A DNA stretch of 64,000 nt from Guadua angustifolia. Taxonomy: Eukaryota > Streptophyta > Magnoliopsida > Poales > Poaceae. The translations under genes and the position numbers were made by a program. Under the pieces are notes generated by a model that had not been told where the DNA came from, did no database searches, and saw only the letters and a program-made list of their open reading frames with translations. The stretch is from contig CM070520.1 of the NCBI GenBank assembly GCA_036346375.1, positions 13,837,791 through 13,901,790 on the forward strand, read 5' to 3'. This document shows, one piece after another, positions 34,535 to 44,881 of this stretch (position 1 is the stretch's first letter; each line of letters opens with the position of its first letter).

Positions 34535-35550
34535 TTAGGCGTCGTCCTCGGCGGTGTCGTCGTCGGAGCTATCGCTGCCCTCAAAGACGTCGCCTAGCCC
34601 AGCCACCCTCTCCGCCGTCGGCCGCACTCTAGCCCGCACTTGGTCGGCGTCCCGCTCGATCCCGGCGATGGTCGTGATCGGGTCGAAGGAGGCGCGATGC
34701 ACCGCAGAGGCCAAAGACGGCCCGCAAGAAGGATTTGAAGCGGCCCGCCTTCATGCGAGCGCCAAGAATGCGCGAGGCGTGAGCGGCGAGGCGTTATCAC
34801 TGGGTGAGGCGTAAGGCGACTCGACGGAGTGGGCTCTAGAGGCCCCTGCAGCCACCCCTGGGGGCTCCTGTGCCCCGCCCATACTCGAAGTCAGGTGAGC
34901 ATGGAGAGGAGGCTCCACATGAGGCCAAGCGCCTCCTCAGACATCGAGCCGAGGTCCTCCACGACAGCCTCGACCCGGCCCGCTGCGACAATGCCTCTTC
35001 AAGCCTTGGCGAAGCTCTCCGAGGGCGGTGGCCCGAGCCCGCCTCACCACCACTCTCGCACTCAAGGCCAGCCTCCTCCTCCGTGGTTCGGGCCCGGCTT
35101 GCTGAAAAGCACTTCTCCCCGAGTGGCGACTGTCGTGGCTCGAGCCGCCAGGAAGTATCCACCAGCTGCGGGGCCATCATGCGGCCGCCTGTGCCTTCGT
35201 CAGGAGACAAGGGCGCCCACCTTCCCGTCAAGCAGCCGGTGTTCAAGACAAAGAAAGCGATTCGCGAGAGCCCGAACCAATGGCGCTGGGGAAAAACGAC
35301 AAACAGTTCAACATCAGCAACAGAAAGAGAGCCGAAGTCATCTCCAAGCCAAAGCAAAGAAACTCACTCCGGAAGAGGTTTCCGGATGCGGAAGATCAAC
35401 GAGAGCAATACGAGCCCTCCACTTCTCGCGCGCATAGATGACCGAGCGGCGGTGCAGGACCTTTTGGGGTCCGACCCCAGAGGGTCCGCCGCCGCCTCCC
35501 ACTTACCGGCCCTACGATCGTCGTCTCCGCTCGCCATCGACACTCATACT
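34535..35550 (-). pseudogene. Possible antisense ORF remnant in the 3' region of the Tat-like element
   Basis: On the minus strand, one frame is open from about 34,757 to a TAA at 34,535-34,537 and encodes FDPITTIAGIERDADQVRAR and then an acidic tail EGSDSSDDDTAEDDA. Upstream minus-strand blocks (for example MASGDDDRRAGKWEAAADPL from about 35,537) read protein-like but in different frames. Tat-lineage elements are known to carry antisense ORFs between integrase and 3' LTR. The acidic tail is the only strong sign, so support is modest. Confidence 0.3.
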
Positions 35551-35559
35551 TCCTAACCT

Positions 35560-37115
35560 TTTCCCTCTTTTTTCTCGCTGAAGGGTAGAGAGAGAGAGCA
35601 AGGAGACGAGGAGAACGACTGCGCGTGGTCACCTCCTCCCCCGCGCCATATTAATAGGGACGGGGTGGAGCGATCGAAGCAGAAGTCGCCCTGGGCGGCA
35701 CGCCGCACACGCATTAACTCCACGTCCCGCGCGATGGGACGCGCCCTGCCCACGCCTCCCACTTCGCATTAAATGCGACGTGACAGTTGGGGCGAGAGGA
35801 CGCTGCTTCGGCCAGGGAGACGCGGCGCGACTCTTCGATTTTGGCTCCAAAACGGGCCGACAGCGAAGGAAGACCTGAACAAGCCGCGGGGGCACCAAGG
35901 TGGCAGAAGGCCCATTAAGGCCGCGACGTCTCCGACCTACGGAGAAAAAAGATAAGGCAATCCTTTCCCTAAAGTCTTTCCGCACTTGTTTTTCACTCAT
36001 CCCAGTTTAAGCGCCGCGTAGCGGCCACAAGCTTGGTCCCCACGCACCGCTCGAGGGCTGCAAGATTCGCACACTTTCATGAGTCAGATGACCCGGTCGG
36101 CTATGCGGTTCTCCCTAGCGGGAACCCCTTCGACCCAGTCCATGACATTTCCAGGAGTAGAAACCGCAAAAGAAGTGAGGAAGCGGCGACGGCAAAAGAT
36201 GGGGATGTGCCCTAACGCTCGCCACACCTAGTCTACAAGTACTTGACGAAGCACGTGCCAGCCGAACAAGCGTCAACCGATTGCTCGCCGGTCAAACGGA
36301 CGTCGCTTTGTTTGAAGCGTCGCACGTCCCGTCACAAACGCCACGCCAGGCCATTGGTGAGATGCATCGCCCCCTATCATTTCAAATTCGCATTTAATTC
36401 CTGTACGCACATTAAATGCTAGCAGAAGGCGCTAGGATATCGCTCCGTGCGAGATGCCTTGCGCCCTCTCGATCCCCGCCTTCGGGCCGGCCCAAATTGG
36501 CCAATGCCGGTACCAAAAGACCACCAGGCCGTAGCGGCCTTAAGGTGGCGAGAGGGCTTGAATGCCTAAATCATTAAGACCTGACTGCGGGTTCCAAAGG
36601 CAAAATCCACTGAGTGGATCTCCAGCCGACCCCGACAGGCAAAGCAAGCGAGGGGCGAGTTCAAGGCGAACCCTCGGTGGGTCTCTAGTTGGGTTGGCGA
36701 ACGACCCAATCGCCTTAACTCGTGTCCGAGACCATACTTCAAACTCTCATGCTGAGTTTCTCGAAGGGAAGAGAACAACAACGCCCCTGTGTTATGAACA
36801 TATTCGGGTCCGATATGGGATTGAGTAAAGAAAGGTTTTTATGGGTCGCCTCAGCTGGAGTCGGACACCGACGCAGGATTGTCCGCCGGAGATCACTTGA
36901 TCTCTGTGGCCCACTCGATAACCCGCTTGTAGCTCCACGAGCACGGTGTTCGCCGACATATGGCAAACACGCTGCTCACCCCCTCCAGTCCCACACCGCG
37001 ACGGGCGCATACATGGGACCGACAATGCCTCTCCTCCCCAGAGATTGCCTCGCCCGACGAGGACTCGAGATGGACGCCGCTTAGCTCGCGTTAAACCAAA
37101 TGACTAACCGATCTA
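35560..37115. other. Non-coding 3' region of the Tat-like element
   Basis: GC-rich spacer between the possible antisense ORF and the tandem repeats, with no supported frame. The short ORFs here occur on both strands at once. Confidence 0.4.
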
Positions 37116-37655
37116 GCTACTACGTAAAACTAGCTTCACTAACTCGCCTAGCTACGACGCAAAACTAGCTACACTAACACGCCCGCCTATGACGAAAACG
37201 AGCACTCGAACCGTAACCTCGCGAAGGCATTCGATTCCTCCCCGCCACCACTACGTGGTTCAAATATGATGTAAAACGAGCACTGAACTAGAACTCTGTG
37301 AAGGCATCTGACCTCTCGCTCGACCACGGCCAAGGCCCAAATTTATGACGAATCGAAAGAACCGAGAACCGTAACTCGCGGAGGCATTCGACCTCCTCGC
37401 CGTACCACGGCCAGATCCAAATTAGAACGAAACCAAGACTCGGAACCGTAACCTCTCACGAAGGCATCTCGACTTCCCCGACCGACCACTGGCCAAGGCC
37501 TAGGACGAAACCAGACTCGGAACCGTAATCCTCTCATGAAGGTATCTCGACTCTCGTCACCACTGGCCGTGTCCACCTACGACGAAATGAGCATTCAAAA
37601 TCGAACCTCGCGTGAGGTGTTCAAGCATTCACGCCGACCGACATAGCGTCAAACA
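37116..37655 (+). repeat. Tandem repeats (about 33 bp, then about 78 bp units) in the retrotransposon 3' region
   Basis: Two to three short units (GCTACGACGCAAAACTAGCT-like, about 34 bp) at 37,116-37,190 precede six diverged units of about 78 bp. The unit landmark GAACCGTAACCTCGCGAAGG recurs at about 37,208, 37,285, 37,364, 37,442, 37,519 and 37,597, spacings 77-79. The units share the order: AACGAAA/AACGAGCACT, GAACCGTAA, AAGGCATTCGACC, GACCAC-GGCC. The array lies about 0.45 kb before the 3' LTR, the usual place for satellite-seeding repeats in plant gypsy elements. Confidence 0.8.
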
Positions 37656-38098
37656 TAAAGCCCTCCGACCAAATCGACGGACGATTCGACTAACCCCCCA
37701 CTACCTCCGACCGCCTCCAGCTTAGACTCACCGGGTGCACTCACAAGACCCGGCCGAACGGTCCGACCAAGTGGATCGGACCCAGCCTCCCATGGCAGCA
37801 TTCCAATCCACTCGGAGGCTCAGGGATGGTCAATCCGCACACTTTGCTCAGTCGGGTTCTTTACCGACCGATCTAAACCCCCCGACCAGCTCTCCGAGCC
37901 GCCTGGGTTACACCTGACCTGGAGCCACATACACTAATTGAAACCGACCAACCAAGTTGGTCGGCTCGCCGAGCGAGGTAGCTACCCCTAAGAGGACCCG
38001 GCCGCTGCTACGCAAAGACCGCTGCTGCTGAGAAACCATGCCTCCTTGAAAACGAAGGGCCCATCCAGAACGCCAGATTTTAGGATGGCCCTGGCCAC
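37656..38098 (+). other. Last internal segment before the 3' LTR
   Basis: Rich in CCGACC/GGTCGG words. No clear uninterrupted polypurine tract is visible next to the LTR; GAAAACGAAGGG at 38,047-38,058 is the nearest purine-rich block. Confidence 0.4.
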
Positions 38099-39129
38099 TC
38101 GACGAATACTCATACCAGGGTACCCTACAATAAAGTATACATCTATTTCAAGATCGATCTTCTCCCGTCCGGTTCAAGTCTGGACTAATGGCTACACTGA
38201 GCGCCAAGAGGGTACTATCAAGTCCTTGCCCCTTGGCAGATGGGATTATCATTGAATATTGATATGATACCAATGGGCCAAGGTCATGGCTCGATCGAGC
38301 CTCCTTAGGCTATAAGGACCCCACCCTCACCATTCCGACATGACTGGCCGTGCCCCGCACGGCCTCGACCAGACCTCAGATCCGATGCTCCGCAGCTAAC
38401 TCCAACTCACTCCAAGCTGCGGAGGCGCCACCGTAAGCTCCAACGTGGCCTTGATCAGGGGTCTGACGAGCCTCACTCAAGGACCTCACGTTGATGGTCT
38501 ACACTAAGCCGGTCACCTGCCTTACGGACAATAATCCACCATGTTGGGGCGGATGGTCTTCCCAAGGCACCCAAAGGATGTCAGAAAAGCACCAATCCCC
38601 TCAAGCCAACATCCGACAGACGACAGAGAGCAAGATCTTCCCAACGGGCGCCGCCTGCTGTGTCTACTAACCGTGCATGGGATGAGCAGAAACTCACAAT
38701 CATCAAGACCGGCTAGGACACCTTGACGAGTATACCCCTACCTCTTTTTTCAAATACCCGTAACCTACCCTCTCGCTATATAAAGGAGGCAGGGCCCTGT
38801 GAAGGGCACGCCCACAAACGCACGCCATTGCCGCTTATGCTCACACTTGACACACTCGAGCCTTCCGACCGGCCTCGCAGCCCAACCTAGGCAAAATCCT
38901 CCCGACCTCCTTCTTTCGACGAGCCGAGGGCCTGTCTCAAGCCACCGCTTGTAACCTCGCTTCATCCTTTGCACCTGTGATAATACAAGCTACCACCACT
39001 TAACCGGACGTAGAGACATTCGCCCAACCAAGATACATCCGGGACTTCTTTGGTCTAACCATTCGAGGATAGGGACGCGCAACCCCCTAAACTTGCAAAT
39101 TTACTTGCCGGTTATACGAAACACTGACA
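38099..39129 (+). repeat. 3' LTR of the Tat-like element
   Basis: Begins TCGACGAATACTC (one extra C against the TG start of the 5' copy) and ends GAAACACTGACA. TATATAAAG at 38,777-38,785. It is 51 bp shorter than the 5' LTR because of many 1-3 base losses, and has additional substitutions. Confidence 0.92.
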
Positions 39130-39642
39130 ACCCTCTTCCTCCCGGTGTTACACAAATGCACTCGCTAGTCTTTACTCCTTGATTCCTTCCCTTACGGAGG
39201 CGGAATCGGCCTTCACAAACGACTAGATATACTTCAGAGTATGTTCAAGTATGGCAAATTAACAGAGTCGATCGATTGCATAAACAACTTACAATTGGGC
39301 TTGATAAAGAACATGAAGTAACAACAATCAATTAATACGCTAGCCAGGAAGTAGTCGATGTCGAGAAAGAAACAACGCGGTTGTACTTATACGCTATCTC
39401 AGCAGCAATGTTGACAACATTATATAAGTTGAACGGGGCAACGCGAATGCGCACGTGTCTTTAGCCAATGTCCACCATATGTCATCATCATGCCATGTGT
39501 CATATTATTCAAGGAATGGCAAGGATTCTACTTTATAAATTATTTTTCCTCCACTTAGCTAGGTAATACAGTAGCACTAAACCATACATATTTTGTAATT
39601 TAAGAAAATAGTTCTCATAAGCCAATTTATAACCACATGCAT
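39130..39642. mobile_element. Unclassified repeat element, right part
   Basis: Continuation of the element at 25,460-25,876: after the ACCCT duplication it resumes with CTTCCTCCCGGTGTTACAC. No coding sequence. The right boundary is uncertain and the last part (39,500-39,642) may already be ordinary intergenic DNA. Confidence 0.35.
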
Positions 39643-41053
39643 CAGGATCAAAATTTCATTTAAATTCAGCGAAATTTCAGATTTCAGATCAAGTAATTCG
39701 AGTATCACTTAATTTGAAATTCTAACAAATTTGAATTTACAAGAATTTCAAAGAAATTTCGATTTTGAAACCGATTTTGATGTTTTAGGGCCGGATTTGA
39801 CCGAAATTAGTCCAATAACCCTTAAGAAAGTCATCTTACATGAAAATTTGTTGAAAAACTAATTTTTTGAGACATTTTAAAATTTAGATAGAAACATTGT
39901 TAGATTTTTATAAAATTGTACAAGCTTAATAATGATTTGAACAATTTATGGTACCATCCTTAGTAGTGTAGAATCATATATAAAAAAATTTAAAATAATT
40001 TATCTTAATTTGTTATCTTTAAAAAATCAAAAATAGAATAGACATAATTGGGACAAGAAACTTGTTAGATTTTTTTCTAAATTTTCTCGAGTGTGATCAT
40101 GATTTAAAATTTTTATGAAAGATTAAGAGTTTCCTTAGTAATATTCTATAAAAATTTTAAAAATTTTTAACCTTTTCTGTTTGGTCAATAAAATTTATAA
40201 AACAATTGAACTTTATTTGTTATACTATATTGCAAAACCAAAAGAGAAAGAATATAAATGCTACTGCCTTGTAAGAATTTTATAAATTCACTGGAGTGTG
40301 ATGATGATTCAAAATTTTTATGAGATCTTAAACACTTCCTTATCACTTTTTTGTAAAATTTTCACAAATTTTCAACCTTCTTTTATCGCTAAAGCAAATC
40401 TATGTATTGAATATCAGCACGTAGCACTGTCAGAATTTTTGGAACTTATGCAAGTATGATAATTATATGAAACTTTTATAAAAATATTAGTGATACATCA
40501 GGACTTTCCACAAAAAATTTCAGAATTTTCCGACGTGGTTTGAACTATTTTTTATTCTGTTCAAATTTACCGGTAAGGCTTTTATCAGGATAATAGCACT
40601 ATCCGAATTTTTAAAATTTCTTGAATCTTGATCACCATCCAAAAAAATTATTGAAACATTAGTGATTCATCAGCATTGTGCACAAAAAAATTAAAATTGT
40701 TTAACATTGTTTGTACCATTTTTCATCTGGTTTAAACTTGCCGGTCAACGTTTCATCTGGATAGTACCAATATTTTAATTTTTAAAAATTCCATAGACCT
40801 GATAATCACCTAAAAATTTTATGAGAAGATCTTTAATGTGTTAGGAATCTTAAAAAAATTCAAAATTTTTTGATATTATTTGAATCAATTTTGATCAGTG
40901 CAATTTCGATGAAATTTCAGTTTTTTTGGCCGAAATTTCGGTAGCAAAAAAAACGGATTTGAATTTTTCTTTTTAAATTTTAAACGAATTTCGTCTAAAA
41001 TACCGATTTCGGCCATAAGTGAAATTTTGTTCAAAACGAAGTTTTAGTCCTTG
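39643..41053. mobile_element. Non-autonomous hAT-like element, copy B
   Basis: Homologous along its length and in the same orientation to 1,066-2,527, with many substitutions and small indels. It begins CAGGATCAAAATTTCA and ends CGAAGTTTTAGTCCTTG, whose complement CAAGGACTAAAACTTCG matches the start with few changes. It has the same AT-rich non-coding core and GAAATTTCGG-type motifs near the right end. Confidence 0.55.
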
Positions 41054-41319
41054 CGTGCGGCTATGGCGTGTAGTCGGGTGACGGAGCGCAGGACGGATCT
41101 AAGATCGTTTCAACGCTTCTCCGCCGACTCTTCCCATCCGCATGGGAAAGAGGAGGCGAGGCAAGGGAACCCGCTGCTCCAACGGCACCCCGTCCCGTAA
41201 GGGAACGCACCTGGAGAGGAGAGAGGATCCTCGCTGGTCACGGACGCCATTGCGGCATTCCTTCACGTATTGCGACTGTAAACTAACGCCCGGTCTCCCG
41301 CTTCTACGACGCAAGCGGC
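41054..41319. other. GC-rich stretch before the assembly gap
   Basis: No gene recognised. Overlapping frames on both strands run into the gap, so they are not interpretable. Confidence 0.35.
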
Positions 41320-41419
41320 NNNNNNNNNNNNNNNNNNNNNNNNNNNNNNNNNNNNNNNNNNNNNNNNNNNNNNNNNNNNNNNNNNNNNNNNNNNNNNNNN
41401 NNNNNNNNNNNNNNNNNNN
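41320..41419. other. Assembly gap (100 N)
   Basis: Exactly 100 N, the usual placeholder for a gap of unknown size. Any frame crossing it is not evidence of a gene. Confidence 0.99.
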
Positions 41420-42323
41420 CAAATGAAAAACCCTAATCCATTTGTAGCACTTCCTAGGTATCTAGCAGATTGATGAGATTGCCTCATACAGAATGAGAAC
41501 TCCACGATGTCGATTCCTCACAAATGAAACGAGCTTGGATTTTTGCAATTTCCAACAAGATGACCGGTTCACCACAATTATAACAAATAGAATTGACATA
41601 TTGAGGCTCCAAGCAGACTCTACTCGAGGTTTTCCCCGATTCACTTGATTCACGGGAAGTTGGTTAATAGGATTACAGGGCGGCGCTTGAAATCGGCGAT
41701 CTTTGAGGCTACTGACGGGCCTTTGGAGCATGAAAGGAGAAACCACGGTTGGCTTCGTTGAAATCCTTGATTACGGGGCCGCCAAAGGGAGAGGGCGCCA
41801 TCCGGCGGCCCCCCTTCCACCTCCTCTTCCCCTTTGGTTCTGCCATCGACCATCTTCACCACCAAACGTAAGATGGATTTCTTTCCCTTCCCACAAAATC
41901 CTCGGAAAAACTCAATGAACGAATGTTTGGGGTGGATGAACATTGGATGAGGCGGGTAGCAATCGAGATCGTGAATTTACGGAGGAAATCAAATCGCGAC
42001 GAATCGACGAAGCGCCCAGCCGTCCCGAACCCTAAGAGAAGAGGAACATTAGGAATAGCCCAAAGCGCCCAAAAACTCAGGACCTCCTCTTGATTCGATG
42101 CCACCACTGGGACCCAAAGACTCGACCCACCATCCTCCCCAAAATGCCCTCCAGACTCCACAGAAACAGCAGAAAATCCCGTCCATGGTGTAACTTCATC
42201 CATGTCGCACCGTCCCGAAATGGCTCCATCGAGCCCACCAGGTGTCGCCAAAGGGAAAGGTATACGCACCTCGGATGCTGCTTGTTGAAGACCAACTATG
42301 ACCTCGCCGGCCGACGCCGACAT
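41420..42323 (-). pseudogene. LINE ORF1-like (DUF4283 / zinc-knuckle) remnant
   Basis: Read on the minus strand toward the gap: CYNCGEP, then with one base missing HLVGNCKNPSSF, then SHQSARYLGSATNGLGFF. This is the double zinc knuckle plus the SARY(I/L)GSA..GLGF(F/Y) block seen in many grass LINE ORF1-type proteins. Upstream, a 155-codon frame from 42,323 (MSASAGEVIVGLQQAASEV) has the size and position of the N-terminal part but I cannot confirm a DUF4283 fold. Several frameshifts and stops; the downstream end is lost in the gap. Confidence 0.5.
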
Positions 42324-43568
42324 CCCCGAGTCGCCCTTCCCTTGCCTCTAGAGTTTACCAGGAAGTATCTTTAGGGTGATCATGCATGCACACGTTAATC
42401 CCTCGTTAGTTTTGATGGAGTCTACATAATTTGAATATGACTCTAGAGTTTATTCATATTTTGATTTTTAAATAATTTAAATATGACTTAAAATAAATAT
42501 TTTTGCATATTATTAATCTACATAATTTTATATGAATATATAAATTTATTTCATGAAATTATGAATTAAAATGCAGAAGATATGAAGCAATGAATAATCT
42601 GGATTATGAAAAATACAGAAAATGGAAAATATGCCATAAATGGAATATGCGCTTTCGCCTTGAGTTTACGCTTTCTTTATTTGTCTGAGCCGGACTGTAC
42701 AATTGACCGGTGGGTCCCAGGCGTCAGTGAAAGGATGGAAACGTGTGACACTGACAGAAGGGGCCCGCATGTTAGAGAGAGAAAAGCAGGGCGGCGCTGT
42801 TCTCGGCTCACCGGCGGCGAAGGAGAGGCAGAGGAGCCGAATGGGTTCTGCGGTGGTCTTCAGAAGCTCCTTGCGCACACCGTGGTGATTCGCCGGCGGT
42901 CGGAGGTGCTTGGAGGCGGCGCGGCGACGGAAGAGAGCGGCGACGGAGGTAATCGGTCGGCGCCGGAGATGAAGAGGGCTTCCGGGGTTGCGGCGAGGCT
43001 TCGGCGAGCACCAGTGAGGTGTGTTGATGCTGAAATAGTGATCGGCTGGTTGGGAGAAGCCTCAGGGTGTACTGCCACCAAGCGGCCGGAGCGGAGGGAG
43101 AAGGGGTGGCGTGGCGGCGAGCTGGGGAAGGAAGGGTAGCGACCGAGCGTTGGGATGGGTTCACAGCGTCAAGGCGGACCTCTAGACTAGTTCTTCCGAG
43201 GTGATTCAGTCTGTGTCGATAGAATTTTGTGTTTCCCCTCTTTTCGGGTTTTGCCGGAGATGTGGAAGAAGAACAGTATTCGCGGCAATGGTGTGAACTC
43301 AAGACATTTCACCTTGCTCTGCAGTCACTTTTAGACGGTTTTATAGCGAATTGAGGCGGTTTTTGCAGTGCGTCACTGCTTCTGTCATCCTTTGGCTGTT
43401 CGGGAAGAAGCGCGATGGCTGCGTGGCACTGGGCTGCGTCGGAGCTGCGGCGGTGGCAGGGATGCGGCGACGTGGGCAGCAGGCCGGGGTGTCGCGGAGG
43501 CGAGTTGGCTGGCAAAAGGTTGTGGCGCTGCAAAGCCTATGCATCTTTGCGCTGCCAGCCGAAGGAAG
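42324..43568. other. LTR-like or leader-like sequence without a supported gene
   Basis: An AT-rich block (42,370-42,660) is followed by a GGCGGCG-rich block (42,700-43,140) and then a T-rich block. A 177-codon plus-strand frame (42,606-43,139) is low-complexity Arg/Gly-rich and competes with equally long minus-strand frames, so I do not call it. The composition order resembles the long LTRs of grass gypsy elements. Confidence 0.35.
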
Positions 43569-44372
43569 TATTGAGTTGCATGCACCAGATAGTTCACCCA
43601 AAAGTTTAAGCTGATGAGGAAAGGTGGGCAATTCACTCATATTTCAACACTCTCCCTCACGTGGAGACGCCTTAGGCAGCACTCAACACGTGCAAATAGG
43701 AGCGGACGCTAAATTGCGTCTCACAGGGGACTCGAACTCGAGACCTTTGGCTCACGATCCATATTTAGTTGCATCATGCACTGGCAAGTTCACCCAAAGC
43801 AGGCGATGGGGAAGGATGGGTCGTGCTTTATATTTCAACACTCCCTCACGTGGAGGCGCCTTGACAGCACTCAACACGTGGAAATAAGCGGGCGCTAAAT
43901 TGCGTCTACGGGACTCGAACTCGAGACCTCCTCGCTCGATACTCATATTGAGTTGCATGCACCACCGATTAACACAAAAGCTTAGGCGATGAGGAAAAGT
44001 GGGCAATTCACTTATACTTCAACACTCTCCCTCACGTGGGCGCCTTAAGCGACACTCAACACGTGGAAATAAGGAGCGGGCGCTAAATTGCGTCTACCGG
44101 GACTCGAACTTCGAGACCTCGGCTCGATACCATATTGAGTTGCATGCACCGGCCAGTTCACCCAAAAGCTTGGTGATGAGGAAGGTGGGCAATTCACTTA
44201 TACTTCAACACTCCCCTCACGTGGGCGCCTTAAGCGGCACTCAACACGTGGAAATAGGAGCGGGCGCTAAATTGCGTCTACCGGGACTCGAACTTCGAGA
44301 CCTCGGCTCGATACCATATTGAGTTGCATGCACCCGGCCAGTTCACCCAAAAGCTTAAGCGATGGGGAATAG
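43569..44372 (-). mobile_element. Tandem array of TRIM units (about 4.3 units, period about 187 bp)
   Basis: The landmark GTTGCATGCACC recurs at 43,575, 43,768 (as GTTGCATCATGCAC), 43,952, 44,139 and 44,323, spacings 193, 184, 187, 184. On the minus strand each unit is a terminal repeat (TGTTGAAGTATAAGTG to GCATGCAACTCAATA, about 80 bp), a primer-site-like TGGTATCGAGCC next to it, and about 105 bp of internal DNA. The arrangement LTR-internal-LTR-internal repeats four times and ends in a partial LTR. Such head-to-tail TRIM arrays arise by recombination between LTRs of neighbouring copies or during reverse transcription. Confidence 0.75.
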
Positions 44373-44614
44373 AGCCACATATTCATGAAAAAACGTAGCA
44401 TTGGTATCAGAGCAAATGATACGGATCGCGGTCCCGATCAAATTATTTTACTGAAGAGCTCTTGTAATACAGTAAACTCGCCTAGATATTTGTAAAACAG
44501 TAACACAAAAATTTTACCAAATGATTTTTTACTGCTGCAAACCTACAGGGGATACGGATCTGATGAAAAAACCTACAGGGGATCCGTATCATTTGACAAC
44601 ACTCACAGCATGGG
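44373..44614. other. Spacer between the direct TRIM array and its inverted copy
   Basis: Holds TGGTATCAGAGC at 44,399-44,410 and an internal inverted repeat AAATGATACGGATC (44,415-44,428) / GATCCGTATCATTT (about 44,580-44,594). A near-duplicate AAACCTACAGGGGAT occurs twice at 44,537-44,585. Confidence 0.5.
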
Positions 44615-44881
44615 GAGTGTTGAAGTATAAGTGAATTGCCCACCTTTCCTCATCAGCTTAAGCTTTTGGGTGAACTGGCTGGTGCATGCAACTCAATATG
44701 GTATCAGAGCCAGGAGGTCTCGAGTTCGAGTCCTGGTAGAGCGCAATTTAGCGTCGCTCCTATTTCCACGTGTTGAGTCTTTGCCAAGCCGCCTCCGTGA
44801 GGAGTGTTGGAAATATAAAGCACGGCCCATCCTTCCCCATCAGCTTGGGGAAGGATAGGCCGTGCTTTATATTTTCAACAG
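44615..44881 (+). mobile_element. Inverted TRIM copy with canonical primer site and terminal hairpin
   Basis: Plus-strand order: TGTTGAAGTATAAGTGAATT, terminal repeat, CTCAATA, TGGTATCAGAGCC (a perfect match to the tRNA-iMet-type primer site), internal region, then a second, different terminal repeat TGTTGGAAATATAAAGCACG. It ends with a near-perfect hairpin: AATATAAAGCACGG.. (44,813 on) pairs with ..CCGTGCTTTATATT (to about 44,874). It faces the direct array at 43,569-44,372, so the pair can form a long stem. Confidence 0.7.

Larger units (their letters stand above)
25877..39129 (+). mobile_element. Ty3/gypsy LTR retrotransposon, Tat-lineage-like (RIRE2-like), complete but inactive
   Basis: Two LTRs (25,877-26,958 and 38,099-39,129) are flanked by the 5-bp target duplication ACCCT (25,872-25,876 and 39,130-39,134). 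Between them, in order: primer site, gag, protease, reverse transcriptase, RNase H, a second RNase H-like domain, and integrase, i.e. the gypsy order with RT before integrase. The extra RNase H domain, the TTGGCGCGCCAGG primer site and 4 kb of DNA between integrase and 3' LTR fit the Tat lineage. The reading frame is broken many times, the integrase lacks one catalytic Asp, and gag is interrupted by another transposon, so it cannot move by itself. Confidence 0.92.

Noticed and set aside
41099..41505. ORFs crossing the N run
   Set aside because: They exist only because unknown bases were translated.
42606..43139. 177-codon plus-strand ORF, Arg/Gly rich
   Set aside because: Equally long frames exist on the opposite strand, no domain is recognisable, and the stretch has the composition of a transposon LTR or leader.
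43569..44372. Centromeric or rDNA-spacer satellite
   Set aside because: The unit contains LTR ends and a primer-site-like sequence and matches a dispersed TRIM at 13,283, so a TRIM array is the better explanation.
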